A stretch of DNA of 7,738 bases from DATBFX01 sp034667245 (GCA_034667245.1 JAXDKI010000348.1:1-7738); one strand, 5' to 3'; positions 1 to 6,669 are shown, numbered from the stretch's first letter. Notes: generated from the letters alone by a model not told the origin. Made by a program: numbers and translations.

Positions 1-38
1 CGCCCGGCGCGGGAAGGCGGCGTGCGTGCCCCTCAGCC

Positions 39-58
39 GGGCGCACCGCCGTGCGCCC
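39..58. repeat. Perfect 8-bp stem palindrome upstream of the Moco gene
   Basis: GGGCGCAC at 39-46 and GTGCGCCC at 51-58 form a perfect stem around the four bases CGCC. It is flanked by the 7-bp direct repeat CAGCCGG at 34-40 and 62-68. From memory, palindromes of this GGGCGCAC/GTGCGCCCCTAC type recur between genes in Chloroflexota. It could form a hairpin in the leader of the downstream gene, end an upstream transcript, or be a small dispersed repeat. There is no T-run, so a classical terminator is not supported. Confidence 0.6.
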
Positions 59-82
59 CTACAGCCGGTTGGGCACATGTTC

Positions 83-96
83 GGAGACAAATGATG
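83..96 (+). promoter_or_regulatory. Ribosome binding site deciding the Moco-gene start
   Basis: GGAG at 83-86 lies 4 nt before ATG 91 and 7 nt before ATG 94. It favours one of these tandem ATGs, with 94 the better spaced, over any earlier start in the same open frame. A +2-frame stretch entering from the left edge stops at TGA 92-94, overlapping ATG 91; if it were the tail of an upstream gene, the two would be translationally coupled. Its roughly 30 residues are not recognisable. Confidence 0.55.
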
Positions 97-2448
97 ACCG
101 ATACCGCGACCACTATCGTCGGCAGCCGCGCGCGGCGGCTCGACGTCGACGACAAACTGACCGGCAGAGCGCGCTACGCCAGCGATCTCCACCTGCCGGG
201 AATGCTCTACGGGAAGATCGTCCGGAGCGACCGGCCGCACGCGCGGATCGTCCGCATCGACGCCAGCGCGGCGGAGGAACTGCCGGGGGTCGAGGTCGTC
301 GTGTACGGCGCGGTCGGGAAGCCGTACGGTGAGGCAGTCAAGGACCAGACGCTCTTCGCCGTCGAGAAGGTGCGACACGTCGGCGAGCCGGTCGCGGCGG
401 TGGCGGCCGATACCGAAGCGACGGCCGAGCTCGCCGCCAGTTTGATCGAGATCGAATACGAGGACCTCCCGGCCGTCTTCGACCCAATCGAGGCGCTGAA
501 ACCGGACGCGCCACTCGTCCACGACGACGTCACGGCCTATGCGCAACCGGACGGACTGCTCCGCTGGGCGAACGTCTGCGCTCAGATCCTGATCGAACGC
601 GGAGATGTCGCCGGGGCCTTCGCACGGGCCGATCGGGTGGTCGAAGGGACCTACGCCGCGCACTCTGCCCATCAAATGCCGATGGAACCACGGGCGGCCG
701 TCGCCGAGGTCGATGGGCGGGGTGCGGTGACGCTCCGGGCGAGCACGCAGCACCCGTTCGGCGTCCGCCATCAGCTGCACGAGGCGCTGGGACTGTCTCA
801 CGGCGATATCCGGGTCGTGGCCGAGACGGTGGGGGGTGGGTTCGGCTCGAAGGTCGAGGCGAGTGTGGAGTACTACGCCGCGCTTCTGGCGCGCGCTACC
901 GGGCGACCGGTGTGCGTCGTCAATACCCGCGAGGAGGATCTGGCGTTCGGGAATCCGCGCCACCCGATGCTGATCCACCTCCGGACGGCGCTTGACGCCG
1001 ACGGGACAATCCTCGGTCGCGAGGCGCGGGCGACGATGGACGCGGGGGCATTCAGCGGCGGCAGTCCATTACTGGCAGGCGTCGCCGCGATGCTCATCCC
1101 CGGTCCGTACCGCATCCCCAACCTTAAGGTCGAGGTGTTGGCCGTTCACACGAACAACGTCAGTTTTGGTGCCTACCGGGGTCCGACCGGTCCGCAGGCC
1201 GTCTTCGCCGTCGAGTCGCACACGGATGCGATCGCGCGGGAGCTCGGCGTGGACCGCGTCGCCTTTCGTCTGAAGAACATCATGTCGGATGGCGACACCG
1301 GTCACACCGGTCAGCTGCTGACGAACGTGGGTCTGCGGGAGGTGCTGACGAAGGCGGCCGAGGCGATCGGTTGGGGAACGGAGAGCACCCCGAGCTCACG
1401 AGGACTCAAGCGTGGCAAGGGTTTGGCCTGCGGTTGGTGGCTGACGACGGCCGGTTCGGCGGGGTGCAGCGTCCAGATGAACGAGGATGGGACGGTCGCA
1501 GTTCAGACGGGCGCGTCCGAGATTGGGAGCGGTTCAGTCATGGCGGCGATTCCCCAGATCGTGGCCGAGGAGCTCGGCGTCCGCTACGACGACGTGCGAG
1601 TGGTCTGGGGGGACACGGCCGCGACACCGATGGACGCCGGCGCGCAGGGGAGCCGAACGCTCTTCAATATGGGTCGCGCCGCGCAGCGCGCCGCCCAGGC
1701 GGCGAAGAGCGAGCTGCTCCGCCGGGCCGCGGACATTCTGGAGGCCGCGGAAGCGGACCTGGAGGTCCGCGATGGTCGGGTCTTCGTGCGTGGCGTCCCG
1801 GATCGCGGCGTGACCTACGCCGAACTGACTGCCGGGCAGATGTGGACAAGCGAGCCGGTGCTCGGTAGGGGCGCCTACGTGATGGAGGCGACGCCGTACG
1901 ATCCGGCGACGCTCAAAGGTAGTCTCTTCACCGCCTTCAATGCACCATCCTTCCACTGCCACGCTGCCGAGGTTGAGGTGGATCCAGAGACGGGGCTGAC
2001 TCGGGTCGTCGACTTCGTCGTTGCCCAGGACGTCGGGTTCGCGGTCAACCCGACCGCCGTCGAGGGGCAGATGGAGGGCGGGGCAGTTCAGGGCGTCGGC
2101 TACGCGCTCCTGGAAGAGCTCGTCTTTGAGGAGGGCCGGCTCGCCAATCCGAACCTGGCGCTCTACAAACTGCCAACGACGCTCGATGTGCCAAGCGTGC
2201 GCACCATCATCGTTGAAGCGGCGTCAGAGCACGGTCCATACGGCGCCAAGGGTGTTGGCGAGCCGCCTGTCGTTATGTCGTCCGGCGCCGTCGCCAATGC
2301 CGTCGTCGACGCGATTGGCGTCCCGATCCGTACCCTGCCCTTCACACCTGAGCGGGTGCTGCGGGCACTTCGCGAGGGAGATGCGGCGGTCGGGCCCAGG
2401 GTCGATCCATCGTTCGAGCTCCGACCGGGCGAAGCGCACAGGCCGTGA
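91..2448 (+). CDS. Xanthine dehydrogenase/CoxL-family molybdopterin-binding catalytic subunit
   Basis: This is the large, molybdenum-cofactor subunit of a xanthine oxidase-family hydroxylase, which oxidises a carbon centre with water as oxygen donor and passes electrons to 2Fe-2S and FAD subunits. It has 785 residues, the usual length. The N-terminal hammerhead domain lies at about 12-130. Moco-binding landmarks follow: VGGGFGSK at 247-254, GAYRGPTG at 360-367, a glycine-rich GASEIGSGS at 474-482, GAQGSRT at 517-523, and GVGEPP at 721-726, with E724 the expected catalytic glutamate. The loop is not the AYRCSFR of form I CO dehydrogenase, so CO oxidation is not supported. The usual glutamine of the GQG motif is serine (S480), as seen in some subfamilies. 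The start is ATG 91 or ATG 94, both after GGAG at 83-86; the frame stays open to 22, but those residues look like translated intergenic palindrome. The partner FAD and iron-sulfur subunits are not seen. The substrate is unknown. Confidence 0.93.
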   Translation: MMTDTATTIVGSRARRLDVDDKLTGRARYASDLHLPGMLYGKIVRSDRPHARIVRIDASAAEELPGVEVVVYGAVGKPYGEAVKDQTLFAVEKVRHVGEPVAAVAADTEATAELAASLIEIEYEDLPAVFDPIEALKPDAPLVHDDVTAYAQPDGLLRWANVCAQILIERGDVAGAFARADRVVEGTYAAHSAHQMPMEPRAAVAEVDGRGAVTLRASTQHPFGVRHQLHEALGLSHGDIRVVAETVGGGFGSKVEASVEYYAALLARATGRPVCVVNTREEDLAFGNPRHPMLIHLRTALDADGTILGREARATMDAGAFSGGSPLLAGVAAMLIPGPYRIPNLKVEVLAVHTNNVSFGAYRGPTGPQAVFAVESHTDAIARELGVDRVAFRLKNIMSDGDTGHTGQLLTNVGLREVLTKAAEAIGWGTESTPSSRGLKRGKGLACGWWLTTAGSAGCSVQMNEDGTVAVQTGASEIGSGSVMAAIPQIVAEELGVRYDDVRVVWGDTAATPMDAGAQGSRTLFNMGRAAQRAAQAAKSELLRRAADILEAAEADLEVRDGRVFVRGVPDRGVTYAELTAGQMWTSEPVLGRGAYVMEATPYDPATLKGSLFTAFNAPSFHCHAAEVEVDPETGLTRVVDFVVAQDVGFAVNPTAVEGQMEGGAVQGVGYALLEELVFEEGRLANPNLALYKLPTTLDVPSVRTIIVEAASEHGPYGAKGVGEPPVVMSSGAVANAVVDAIGVPIRTLPFTPERVLRALREGDAAVGPRVDPSFELRPGEAHRP

Positions 2449-2464
2449 CGAGCGTGGAAAGGTC

Positions 2465-3520
2465 ATGAGTACAACCCGGCAGTCTCCGCGCCTCGGGCTG
2501 CTCCTCCCGCTCGGACCGACGCCGGCCGCGCGGGAGATCGCGGACCGTGCGAAGGAAGCCGAGGCGGCCGGGTTCGATTCCGCCTGGGTGATCGAGGATT
2601 ACTACTCCTGGGAGTGCTTCGCGTCCCTCGGCTACCTTGCTGCCGTGACCGAGCGGATCACACTCGGCGTCAGCGTGACGACGCCGTATGTGCGGCCGGC
2701 GGCACTCCTTGCCAGCGCGGCCGCAACGCTGGATCAGTTTGCCGGTGGTCGCTTCCTCCTGGGGATGGGCCGATGCACCGGCGCGCTGTTGGGGCAGATC
2801 GGGGTCGTGGACCGCCTGCCGCTGACGACGCTTCAGGAGACGACCGAAGCGCTCCGTCTGCTCTGGCGAGGCGGCACGGTCAGCTACCACGGGAAGACGG
2901 TCGAGATCGATCGGGTCGTGCCCGATGTCCTTCCTGTCGACGGCGGGGTTCCGATTCTCTTTGGCGCGATCGGACCGAAGGCGCTCCGGCTCGCCGGGCG
3001 CATCGCCGACGGCGTGATCCTGACCTCCTTCGCTCCCGTGGCGTATGCGCGGTGGGCGGTGCGGGAGGTCCGTGCCGGCGCCGAAGAAGCGGGGCGCGAC
3101 CCAGCCGCCATCGAGGTCGTCGCGATCGTCACGACCCGCGTCACCGAGGATGTCGCGGCGGCACTGCACGAGCTCAAGCCCTGGCTCGGACTCGCCTATG
3201 GCATGACTGGTCGCGGCGAGCTGCTCCTCCGGGACTCGGGAACAGACCATGCGGTGCTGGAACCGATCCGTGACGTCCTCCGAATCGACGAGATCGTTGC
3301 CGAGGGGCTGGAACCCTACCTCCATGCCTATAAGCGGGTCGGACCCGAACAGGTTACCGCGGTCGTTCCGTCCGGATTGGTCGATCAGGCGGCGAACGTG
3401 GGTGACGCGGCGAGCTGTCGGGCGCGCCTGGCGGAGTACGTTGCCGCGGGTGTCGATCACGTGATCGTCGATTCGCCGCACCCGGCGGACGAGTTGATGC
3501 GGGCGTTACGGGGTTCGTGA
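2465..3520 (+). CDS. LLM-class (F420/FMN-type) oxidoreductase, methylene-H4MPT reductase-like
   Basis: This 351-residue protein belongs to the bacterial luciferase-like superfamily, a TIM barrel using reduced F420 or FMN. The first barrel strand is RLGLLLPLG at 9-17. GFDSAWVIED at 36-45 matches the family's GFDxxWVxDH pattern, with tyrosines where His is common. TLDQFAGGRFLLGMGRC at 88-104 is the strand-loop seen in Mer-like members. PILFGAIGPKALRLAG at 163-178 followed by IADG is typical of the methylenetetrahydromethanopterin reductase-like branch. ATG 2465 follows GGAAAGG at 2456-2462, and the gap from the Moco gene is 16 nt, so the two probably share a transcript. Earlier codons in this frame overlap the Moco gene and are not family-like. 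Mer itself is an archaeal C1 enzyme; bacterial relatives act on varied substrates, so the reaction is unassigned. Whether it binds F420 or FMN cannot be told from these motifs. Confidence 0.9.
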   Translation: MSTTRQSPRLGLLLPLGPTPAAREIADRAKEAEAAGFDSAWVIEDYYSWECFASLGYLAAVTERITLGVSVTTPYVRPAALLASAAATLDQFAGGRFLLGMGRCTGALLGQIGVVDRLPLTTLQETTEALRLLWRGGTVSYHGKTVEIDRVVPDVLPVDGGVPILFGAIGPKALRLAGRIADGVILTSFAPVAYARWAVREVRAGAEEAGRDPAAIEVVAIVTTRVTEDVAAALHELKPWLGLAYGMTGRGELLLRDSGTDHAVLEPIRDVLRIDEIVAEGLEPYLHAYKRVGPEQVTAVVPSGLVDQAANVGDAASCRARLAEYVAAGVDHVIVDSPHPADELMRALRGS

Positions 3521-3616
3521 AGCGACCACCCAATCGTCGCCTTTCCCTGCCTCCCCTGCATTTGGTGATACCGGCGAGTTGCAATGGGCGTGGGCAGCTG
3601 CGGCTGGAATCGGAGG

Positions 3617-3684
3617 GAGGTCCTTCGCTACGCTCAGGATGACCATGTCATTGGTTGGTGATCGTGAGCGCGGCGAAGGACCTC
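3617..3684. repeat. Imperfect inverted repeat between convergent genes
   Basis: The arms at 3619-3644 and 3657-3682 are 26 nt each and complementary at 22 of 26 positions, around a 12-nt loop. Pairing can extend a little at the base. The arm core, GGTCCTTCGCTACGCTCAGG followed by ATGAC, belongs to a dispersed intergenic motif that I recall from many Chloroflexota and other high-GC genomes, where its spurious translation reads like VILSxAKDL or FATLRMT. It sits in the 212-nt space between the ends of two convergent genes, where a long hairpin could serve as a two-way transcription stop. There is no gene in 3521-3732. Confidence 0.75.
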
Positions 3685-3732
3685 TCCTTGCGCGAGACCA
3701 CAGGGCGGTATCGCGGCCGGGGAGGATAAGCA

Positions 3733-4134
3733 CTACGATGGCGGCCAGGACTCCAACAGCCGTTTCATCTTCTCCGTGTGCGAATGCACCGTCAGCTCGA
3801 CGACTTGGTCATCGACGATCCTGTAGACGTCGACGCCTTGCGCCTCCCAGGCATAGCCGCGCTTGGTGACGCCCGTTTCGTCCCAGACGACGGCGGCGCG
3901 TTCGCCGTCGACGATCTTGTGGAGGACGCGGAAATCGAGCTGGGGCAGCTGCGTTCCCGCCCAGATCATGTAGGGCTGAGCTTCGGCTTTGCCGTGGAAG
4001 GTGCCGTGGCCGATGAAGGTGACGACCACGTCGTCCGCCATCATCGCCAGCATGCCCTCCAGGTCGCCGCTCGTGTAGGCGACGTAGAAGAGTTCGAGGG
4101 TCACGCGCGTCGAACTGGTAACGTCGTTGGTCAT
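3733..4134 (-). CDS. SnoaL-like / NTF2-fold protein
   Basis: This 133-residue protein looks like the SnoaL-like branch of the NTF2 superfamily, a cone-shaped alpha+beta fold used by small cyclases, isomerases, hydrolases and ligand-binding proteins. Visible landmarks are an N-terminal helix, then SGDLEGMLAMMADDVVVTF at 22-40, GHGTFHGKAEAQPYM at 42-56, a beta-strand pair around AAVVWDETGVTKRGYAWEA at 80-98, and DVYRIVDDQVVELTVHS at 102-118. ATG 4134 is preceded by GGAGGAG (plus-strand positions 4138-4144), an excellent Shine-Dalgarno placed just after the stop of the upstream LLM gene. The gap is 11 nt, so it is co-transcribed with that gene. The same frame continues upstream as a shadow of the LLM gene and was not used. 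Function is unknown: this fold gives no reaction by itself, and the catalytic dyad of true SnoaL cyclases cannot be placed with confidence. Confidence 0.85.
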   Translation of the reverse strand: MTNDVTSSTRVTLELFYVAYTSGDLEGMLAMMADDVVVTFIGHGTFHGKAEAQPYMIWAGTQLPQLDFRVLHKIVDGERAAVVWDETGVTKRGYAWEAQGVDVYRIVDDQVVELTVHSHTEKMKRLLESWPPS

Positions 4135-4137
4135 CGG

Positions 4138-4144
4138 CTCCTCC
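4138..4144 (-). promoter_or_regulatory. Strong Shine-Dalgarno of the SnoaL-like gene
   Basis: The minus strand reads GGAGGAGCCG before ATG 4134. This fixes the start and lies directly downstream of the TGA (4148-4146) of the preceding gene, consistent with reinitiation or coupling inside one operon. Confidence 0.75.
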
Positions 4145-4145
4145 G

Positions 4146-5084
4146 TCAGGCGTCTGCCAAGCGGGGCAGCACATGCGTGGCGAGCAACTCGGCCGATTCG
4201 CGGGCAACGGCCGGGGGTCTGAGGTCGAAGATGAAGTCGCGCACGCCGAGGTCGAGGTAGGGCTTGAGGCGGGGCAGGGCGTCGTCTGGGGTGCCCCAGA
4301 GACCGAAACTGCGGGCGTTCTCGCCGAAGAAGTCGCCGAGCCACGTCCCGAAGTCGCCGCGGGCGATGTAGCCCTCGATCGAGGACCGGGCCCGGTCGCG
4401 GTCGGTGCTGAGGTGCGCCATCAGGGGGACGCAGACGCGAATCTCGGCCGGGTCGCGGCCGGCTTCGGCGGCGAGTTCGCGTAACCGCGCCCAGCGTTCG
4501 GCGACGAAGGCAGGATCGGGGTTGGTGCCGTTGATCCAGCCGTGGCCGTAGCGGACGGTGGCGGTCAGGATCTGGTCGGAGAAGCCGCCGAACCAGACCG
4601 GCGGTCCGCCCGGTTGGACAGGCTTGGGGGCCAGGTAGGCGTCTGCCAGCCGGTAGAAGCGTCCGTGGTAATTCACCCGCGGCTGGCGCCAGAGCGCCTG
4701 CATGACTTCGATCGCCTCGCACGACTTGGCGTAGCGCTCGTCGCGGCGTTCGAAGGGGATGCCGTGGCTTGAGTATTCCGGTTTGTGCCAGCCGGTGCCG
4801 GCACCGAAGACGACGCGGCCGCCGGTGAGGACGTCGAGGGTGGCGACCGTTTTGGCGAGTTGACTCGGGTGGCGGAGTGTGACCGGGGTCACCTCGGTGC
4901 CGAGACGGACGCGGGTGGTGACGGCGCCGAGATAGGCAAGGGTCGTCCAGGCTTCGAGCGGTTCGTCGCGTTCCGGCACGCCGGCCGAGGCGCGAATCTC
5001 CTCAGCCGGCAACCGAGAATGATCCTCGACCCAGAAGACGTCGAACCCGCCATCGTCGGCGATGCGGGCGAGATCGCGTAGCAC
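4146..5084 (-). CDS. LLM-class (F420/FMN-type) oxidoreductase with problematic start
   Basis: This is a second luciferase-like flavoenzyme, 312 residues from GTG 5084. Family landmarks are GFDVFWVEDH at 13-22, LGTEVTPVTLRHP at 61-73, TLDVLTGGRVVFGAGTGW at 82-99 and the conserved KPEY just after it. It also has PPVWFGG at 161-167 and a C-terminal region rich in family-like GTPDDALPRL. It reads as F420-dependent-type, but the cofactor is inferred. The oddity is at the front: the first barrel strand of this family precedes the first in-frame start. The 28 codons between GTG 5084 and the in-frame TGA at 5171-5169 encode PVRCGLSPVLHGGFPGDD, which looks like the missing strand and loop, yet contain no ATG, GTG or TTG. 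The real start may be a rare codon such as ATC 5165, 12 nt after a GAGGAG; otherwise the gene has lost its start. It sits between the HapK-like and SnoaL-like genes in one minus-strand operon. Confidence 0.85.
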   Translation of the reverse strand: MLRDLARIADDGGFDVFWVEDHSRLPAEEIRASAGVPERDEPLEAWTTLAYLGAVTTRVRLGTEVTPVTLRHPSQLAKTVATLDVLTGGRVVFGAGTGWHKPEYSSHGIPFERRDERYAKSCEAIEVMQALWRQPRVNYHGRFYRLADAYLAPKPVQPGGPPVWFGGFSDQILTATVRYGHGWINGTNPDPAFVAERWARLRELAAEAGRDPAEIRVCVPLMAHLSTDRDRARSSIEGYIARGDFGTWLGDFFGENARSFGLWGTPDDALPRLKPYLDLGVRDFIFDLRPPAVARESAELLATHVLPRLADA

Positions 5085-5168
5085 CCCGGCTCGGTCGTCG
5101 CCGGGGAAGCCGCCGTGGAGGACGGGGGAGAGACCGCACCGGACCGGCTCAAGCGGAGGCGCGATCCG

Positions 5169-5477
5169 TCAGTCAATCTCCTCGCCGAAAACGGCGATCG
5201 ACTCGCCGACGAAGCCCGACCACTGCTGCCCGAAGTCGCCCATCTTCGGATCGGCGAGCTCTTTTCGGTAGTCGTCGACATCGGTGATCTCGACGCGCTC
5301 GACGTAGTCGTACGGTGCCGGCGCTCCGTCCAGGGTCGCCTCCATCCGGGCCACGACGTACGAGTTGATGGTATCGAGCGAGCGGGCGGTCGGGTAGTCG
5401 ACCTCGCGCACCCAGCGCTCGTAGGCCTCCCCGGTCACACCCGGCCGGAGCTTGTTGAGAAAGAAGACCACCGGCAT
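5169..5477 (-). CDS. REDY/HapK-like small protein (ferredoxin-like/dimeric barrel fold)
   Basis: This 102-residue protein begins MPVVFFLNKLRPGV, then has YERWVREVDYPTARSLDTI at 20-38, APYDYVERVEITDVDDYRK at 54-72 and a C-terminal WSGFVGESIAVFGEEID. The pattern of strand, helix with DYPTAR, strand, and acidic strand end resembles the REDY-like HapK family, named from prodiginine pigment clusters, and more broadly the dimeric alpha-beta barrel proteins. This is recognised from memory and is not certain. The start at 5477 is preceded on the minus strand by GAGAGGGGGCGGGCG, a good ribosome site. The open frame runs on to 5654, but the extension overlaps the divergent promoter region and has no family character. 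It is first in an operon with the LLM and SnoaL-like genes. The molecular role of REDY/HapK proteins is not established, so only a small-molecule pathway link is suggested. Confidence 0.75.
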   Translation of the reverse strand: MPVVFFLNKLRPGVTGEAYERWVREVDYPTARSLDTINSYVVARMEATLDGAPAPYDYVERVEITDVDDYRKELADPKMGDFGQQWSGFVGESIAVFGEEID

Positions 5478-5628
5478 CGCCCGCCCCCTCTCTTCGCTTT
5501 CGCTTCTGACTGTGGCCGGCATTCTATCTCTCGCCCCGCTTCGCCGCGCGAAGGAGATGCCGAACGATCCTCCCGAGTTATGAGAAACTCCCGAGACGAT
5601 CGTCGACCAAGAGGAGGAGGGTGCAACG
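5478..5628. promoter_or_regulatory. Divergent intergenic region between HapK-like and Gfo/Idh/MocA genes
   Basis: This 151-nt region must hold promoters for both directions. On the minus strand TAGAAT (plus-strand 5521-5526) matches a -10 box at five of six positions, but no -35 is convincing. A hairpin CTTCGC-CGC-GCGAAG lies at 5539-5553, where that -35 would sit. The 8-bp sequence CTCCCGAG occurs twice, at 5570-5577 and 5588-5595, 18 bp apart, and is followed by the 10-bp palindrome GACGATCGTC at 5595-5604. These are possible regulator sites. No clear + strand promoter was found. Confidence 0.35.
5612..5620 (+). promoter_or_regulatory. Shine-Dalgarno of the Gfo/Idh/MocA gene
   Basis: AGGAGGAGG lies 8 nt upstream of ATG 5629 and supports that start. 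It is close to the full anti-Shine-Dalgarno complement, so strong initiation is expected. Confidence 0.7.
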
Positions 5629-6669
5629 ATGTCGCCGAACGACACGATCGGCATCGCCGTTCAGGGGGCAGGGAACGTCTCGACCGGGCATCTGACGGCC
5701 TACTTGAGCAATCCGCGCTGCCGGGTCCTGGCGATCGGCAGCAGGACGAAGGAAGGAGCTTCGGCGAAGGCGCGGGAAGTCGGCCTGGACCCGGCCAAGA
5801 TCGGGGTCTACGACTCCGTCGAAGCGTTGCTCGCGCACCCCGGGGTCGATGCGGTCTCGATCTGTACGCCCCATTCCCGACACGCGGAGGACGCGATCGC
5901 CGCCGCGCAAGCGGGCAAGCACTGCCTGATCGAGAAACCGGTCGCGGTGAACCGGGAGCAACTCCACGCGATGGACGCCGCGATCGCAGCGGCGGGGGTG
6001 CGGACCGTCTGCGGGTTCGTCCTGCGGTGGAATCCGAGTATCCAGGCGACGCGCGCTTTGATCGACGCCGGGATGCTCGGCGATCTCCTCTACGTCCAAA
6101 CCGACTACTGGCACAACCCCGAGCAGTCGGGCTACCCCGGGTCGGAGAACCACCTTCAGCACATGGACGGCAGCGCGATGCTGCTCGGTGGCTGTCACGC
6201 GGTGGACCTGGCTCGCTACCTGATGGGGAGCGACATCGTCGAGGTCAGCGCGCAGCAGACGGCCGGGGAGCCGGAGCTGCCGTTCGCGCCGATGCAGGCG
6301 GCGGTCGTGAAGTTCGCCAGCGGCAAGATCGGCAAGGTCTCGGCGTGTGTCGAGCAGTGGATGCCGTACCAGTTCAACGTCGATCTGCTCGGCACGGAGG
6401 GTGGGTTACGGGATAACCGATTCTACAGTCGGAAGCTCCCGGGCGTCACCGACTGGGCGACCTTCCCGACGGTGCTCCCCAACAGCGGCGCGGTCTCGCA
6501 CCACCCATTCTCCGGAGAAGTCGATCACTTCCTCGACTGCGTCCGGAACGACGTCGAGAGCCACGCCAGTCTCCACGACGCGGTCAACACGCACGAGGCG
6601 TGCTTCGCGATCGACCGGTCCGGCGCGGAGGGCGGGATGGCGATCAAGCTGCCGCTGGGTGATGGGTAG
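5629..6669 (+). CDS. Gfo/Idh/MocA-family NAD(P)-dependent oxidoreductase
   Basis: The 346-residue length is usual for this family of sugar, inositol and dihydrodiol dehydrogenases. The N-terminal Rossmann domain shows G13-A-G15 and H21 of the GxGxxxxxH dinucleotide pattern. The family signature EKPVAV lies at 102-107, with K103 expected in catalysis. The C-terminal alpha/beta domain carries GGCHAVDLARYLMG at 187-200, where H190 and D193 match the GGxxxD/H catalytic segment. A polar stretch at 160-180 (YWHNPEQSGYPGSENHLQHM) probably lines the substrate site. The C-terminal HHPFSGEVDHFLDCV is also typical. It is transcribed away from the HapK-like operon and shares its upstream region. The substrate cannot be assigned: family members act on many polyols and aldoses, and a role beside the Moco and LLM enzymes is only positional inference. 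No sign of truncation or frameshift was seen. Confidence 0.92.
   Translation: MSPNDTIGIAVQGAGNVSTGHLTAYLSNPRCRVLAIGSRTKEGASAKAREVGLDPAKIGVYDSVEALLAHPGVDAVSICTPHSRHAEDAIAAAQAGKHCLIEKPVAVNREQLHAMDAAIAAAGVRTVCGFVLRWNPSIQATRALIDAGMLGDLLYVQTDYWHNPEQSGYPGSENHLQHMDGSAMLLGGCHAVDLARYLMGSDIVEVSAQQTAGEPELPFAPMQAAVVKFASGKIGKVSACVEQWMPYQFNVDLLGTEGGLRDNRFYSRKLPGVTDWATFPTVLPNSGAVSHHPFSGEVDHFLDCVRNDVESHASLHDAVNTHEACFAIDRSGAEGGMAIKLPLGDG

Noticed and set aside
91..2448. Form I CO dehydrogenase (CoxL) identity
   Set aside because: The active-site loop is GAYRGPTG, not the Cys-containing AYRCSFR needed for the Mo-Cu centre.
2021..2464. N-terminal extension of the first LLM gene
   Set aside because: It overlaps the Moco gene in another frame and has no family character; ATG 2465 has a ribosome site and starts directly before the first barrel strand.
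2342..3481. 379-residue open frame on the minus strand opposite the first LLM gene
   Set aside because: It is low in hydrophobic core residues, rich in Arg, Asp and Pro, has no recognisable domain, and lies fully antisense to a strong gene.
4135..4722. Long N-terminal extension of the SnoaL-like gene
   Set aside because: It is an Arg/Pro-rich shadow of the second LLM gene; ATG 4134 has a GGAGGAG site.
5478..5654. N-terminal extension of the HapK-like protein
   Set aside because: It covers the divergent regulatory region and the ribosome site of the opposing gene; MPVVFF at 5477 is the natural family start.
5115..6416. 433-residue open frame on + strand spanning HapK-like and Gfo/Idh/MocA genes
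   Set aside because: It has an arginine-, glycine- and proline-rich composition with no family motif and overlaps two well-supported genes in other frames; it is a high-GC shadow.
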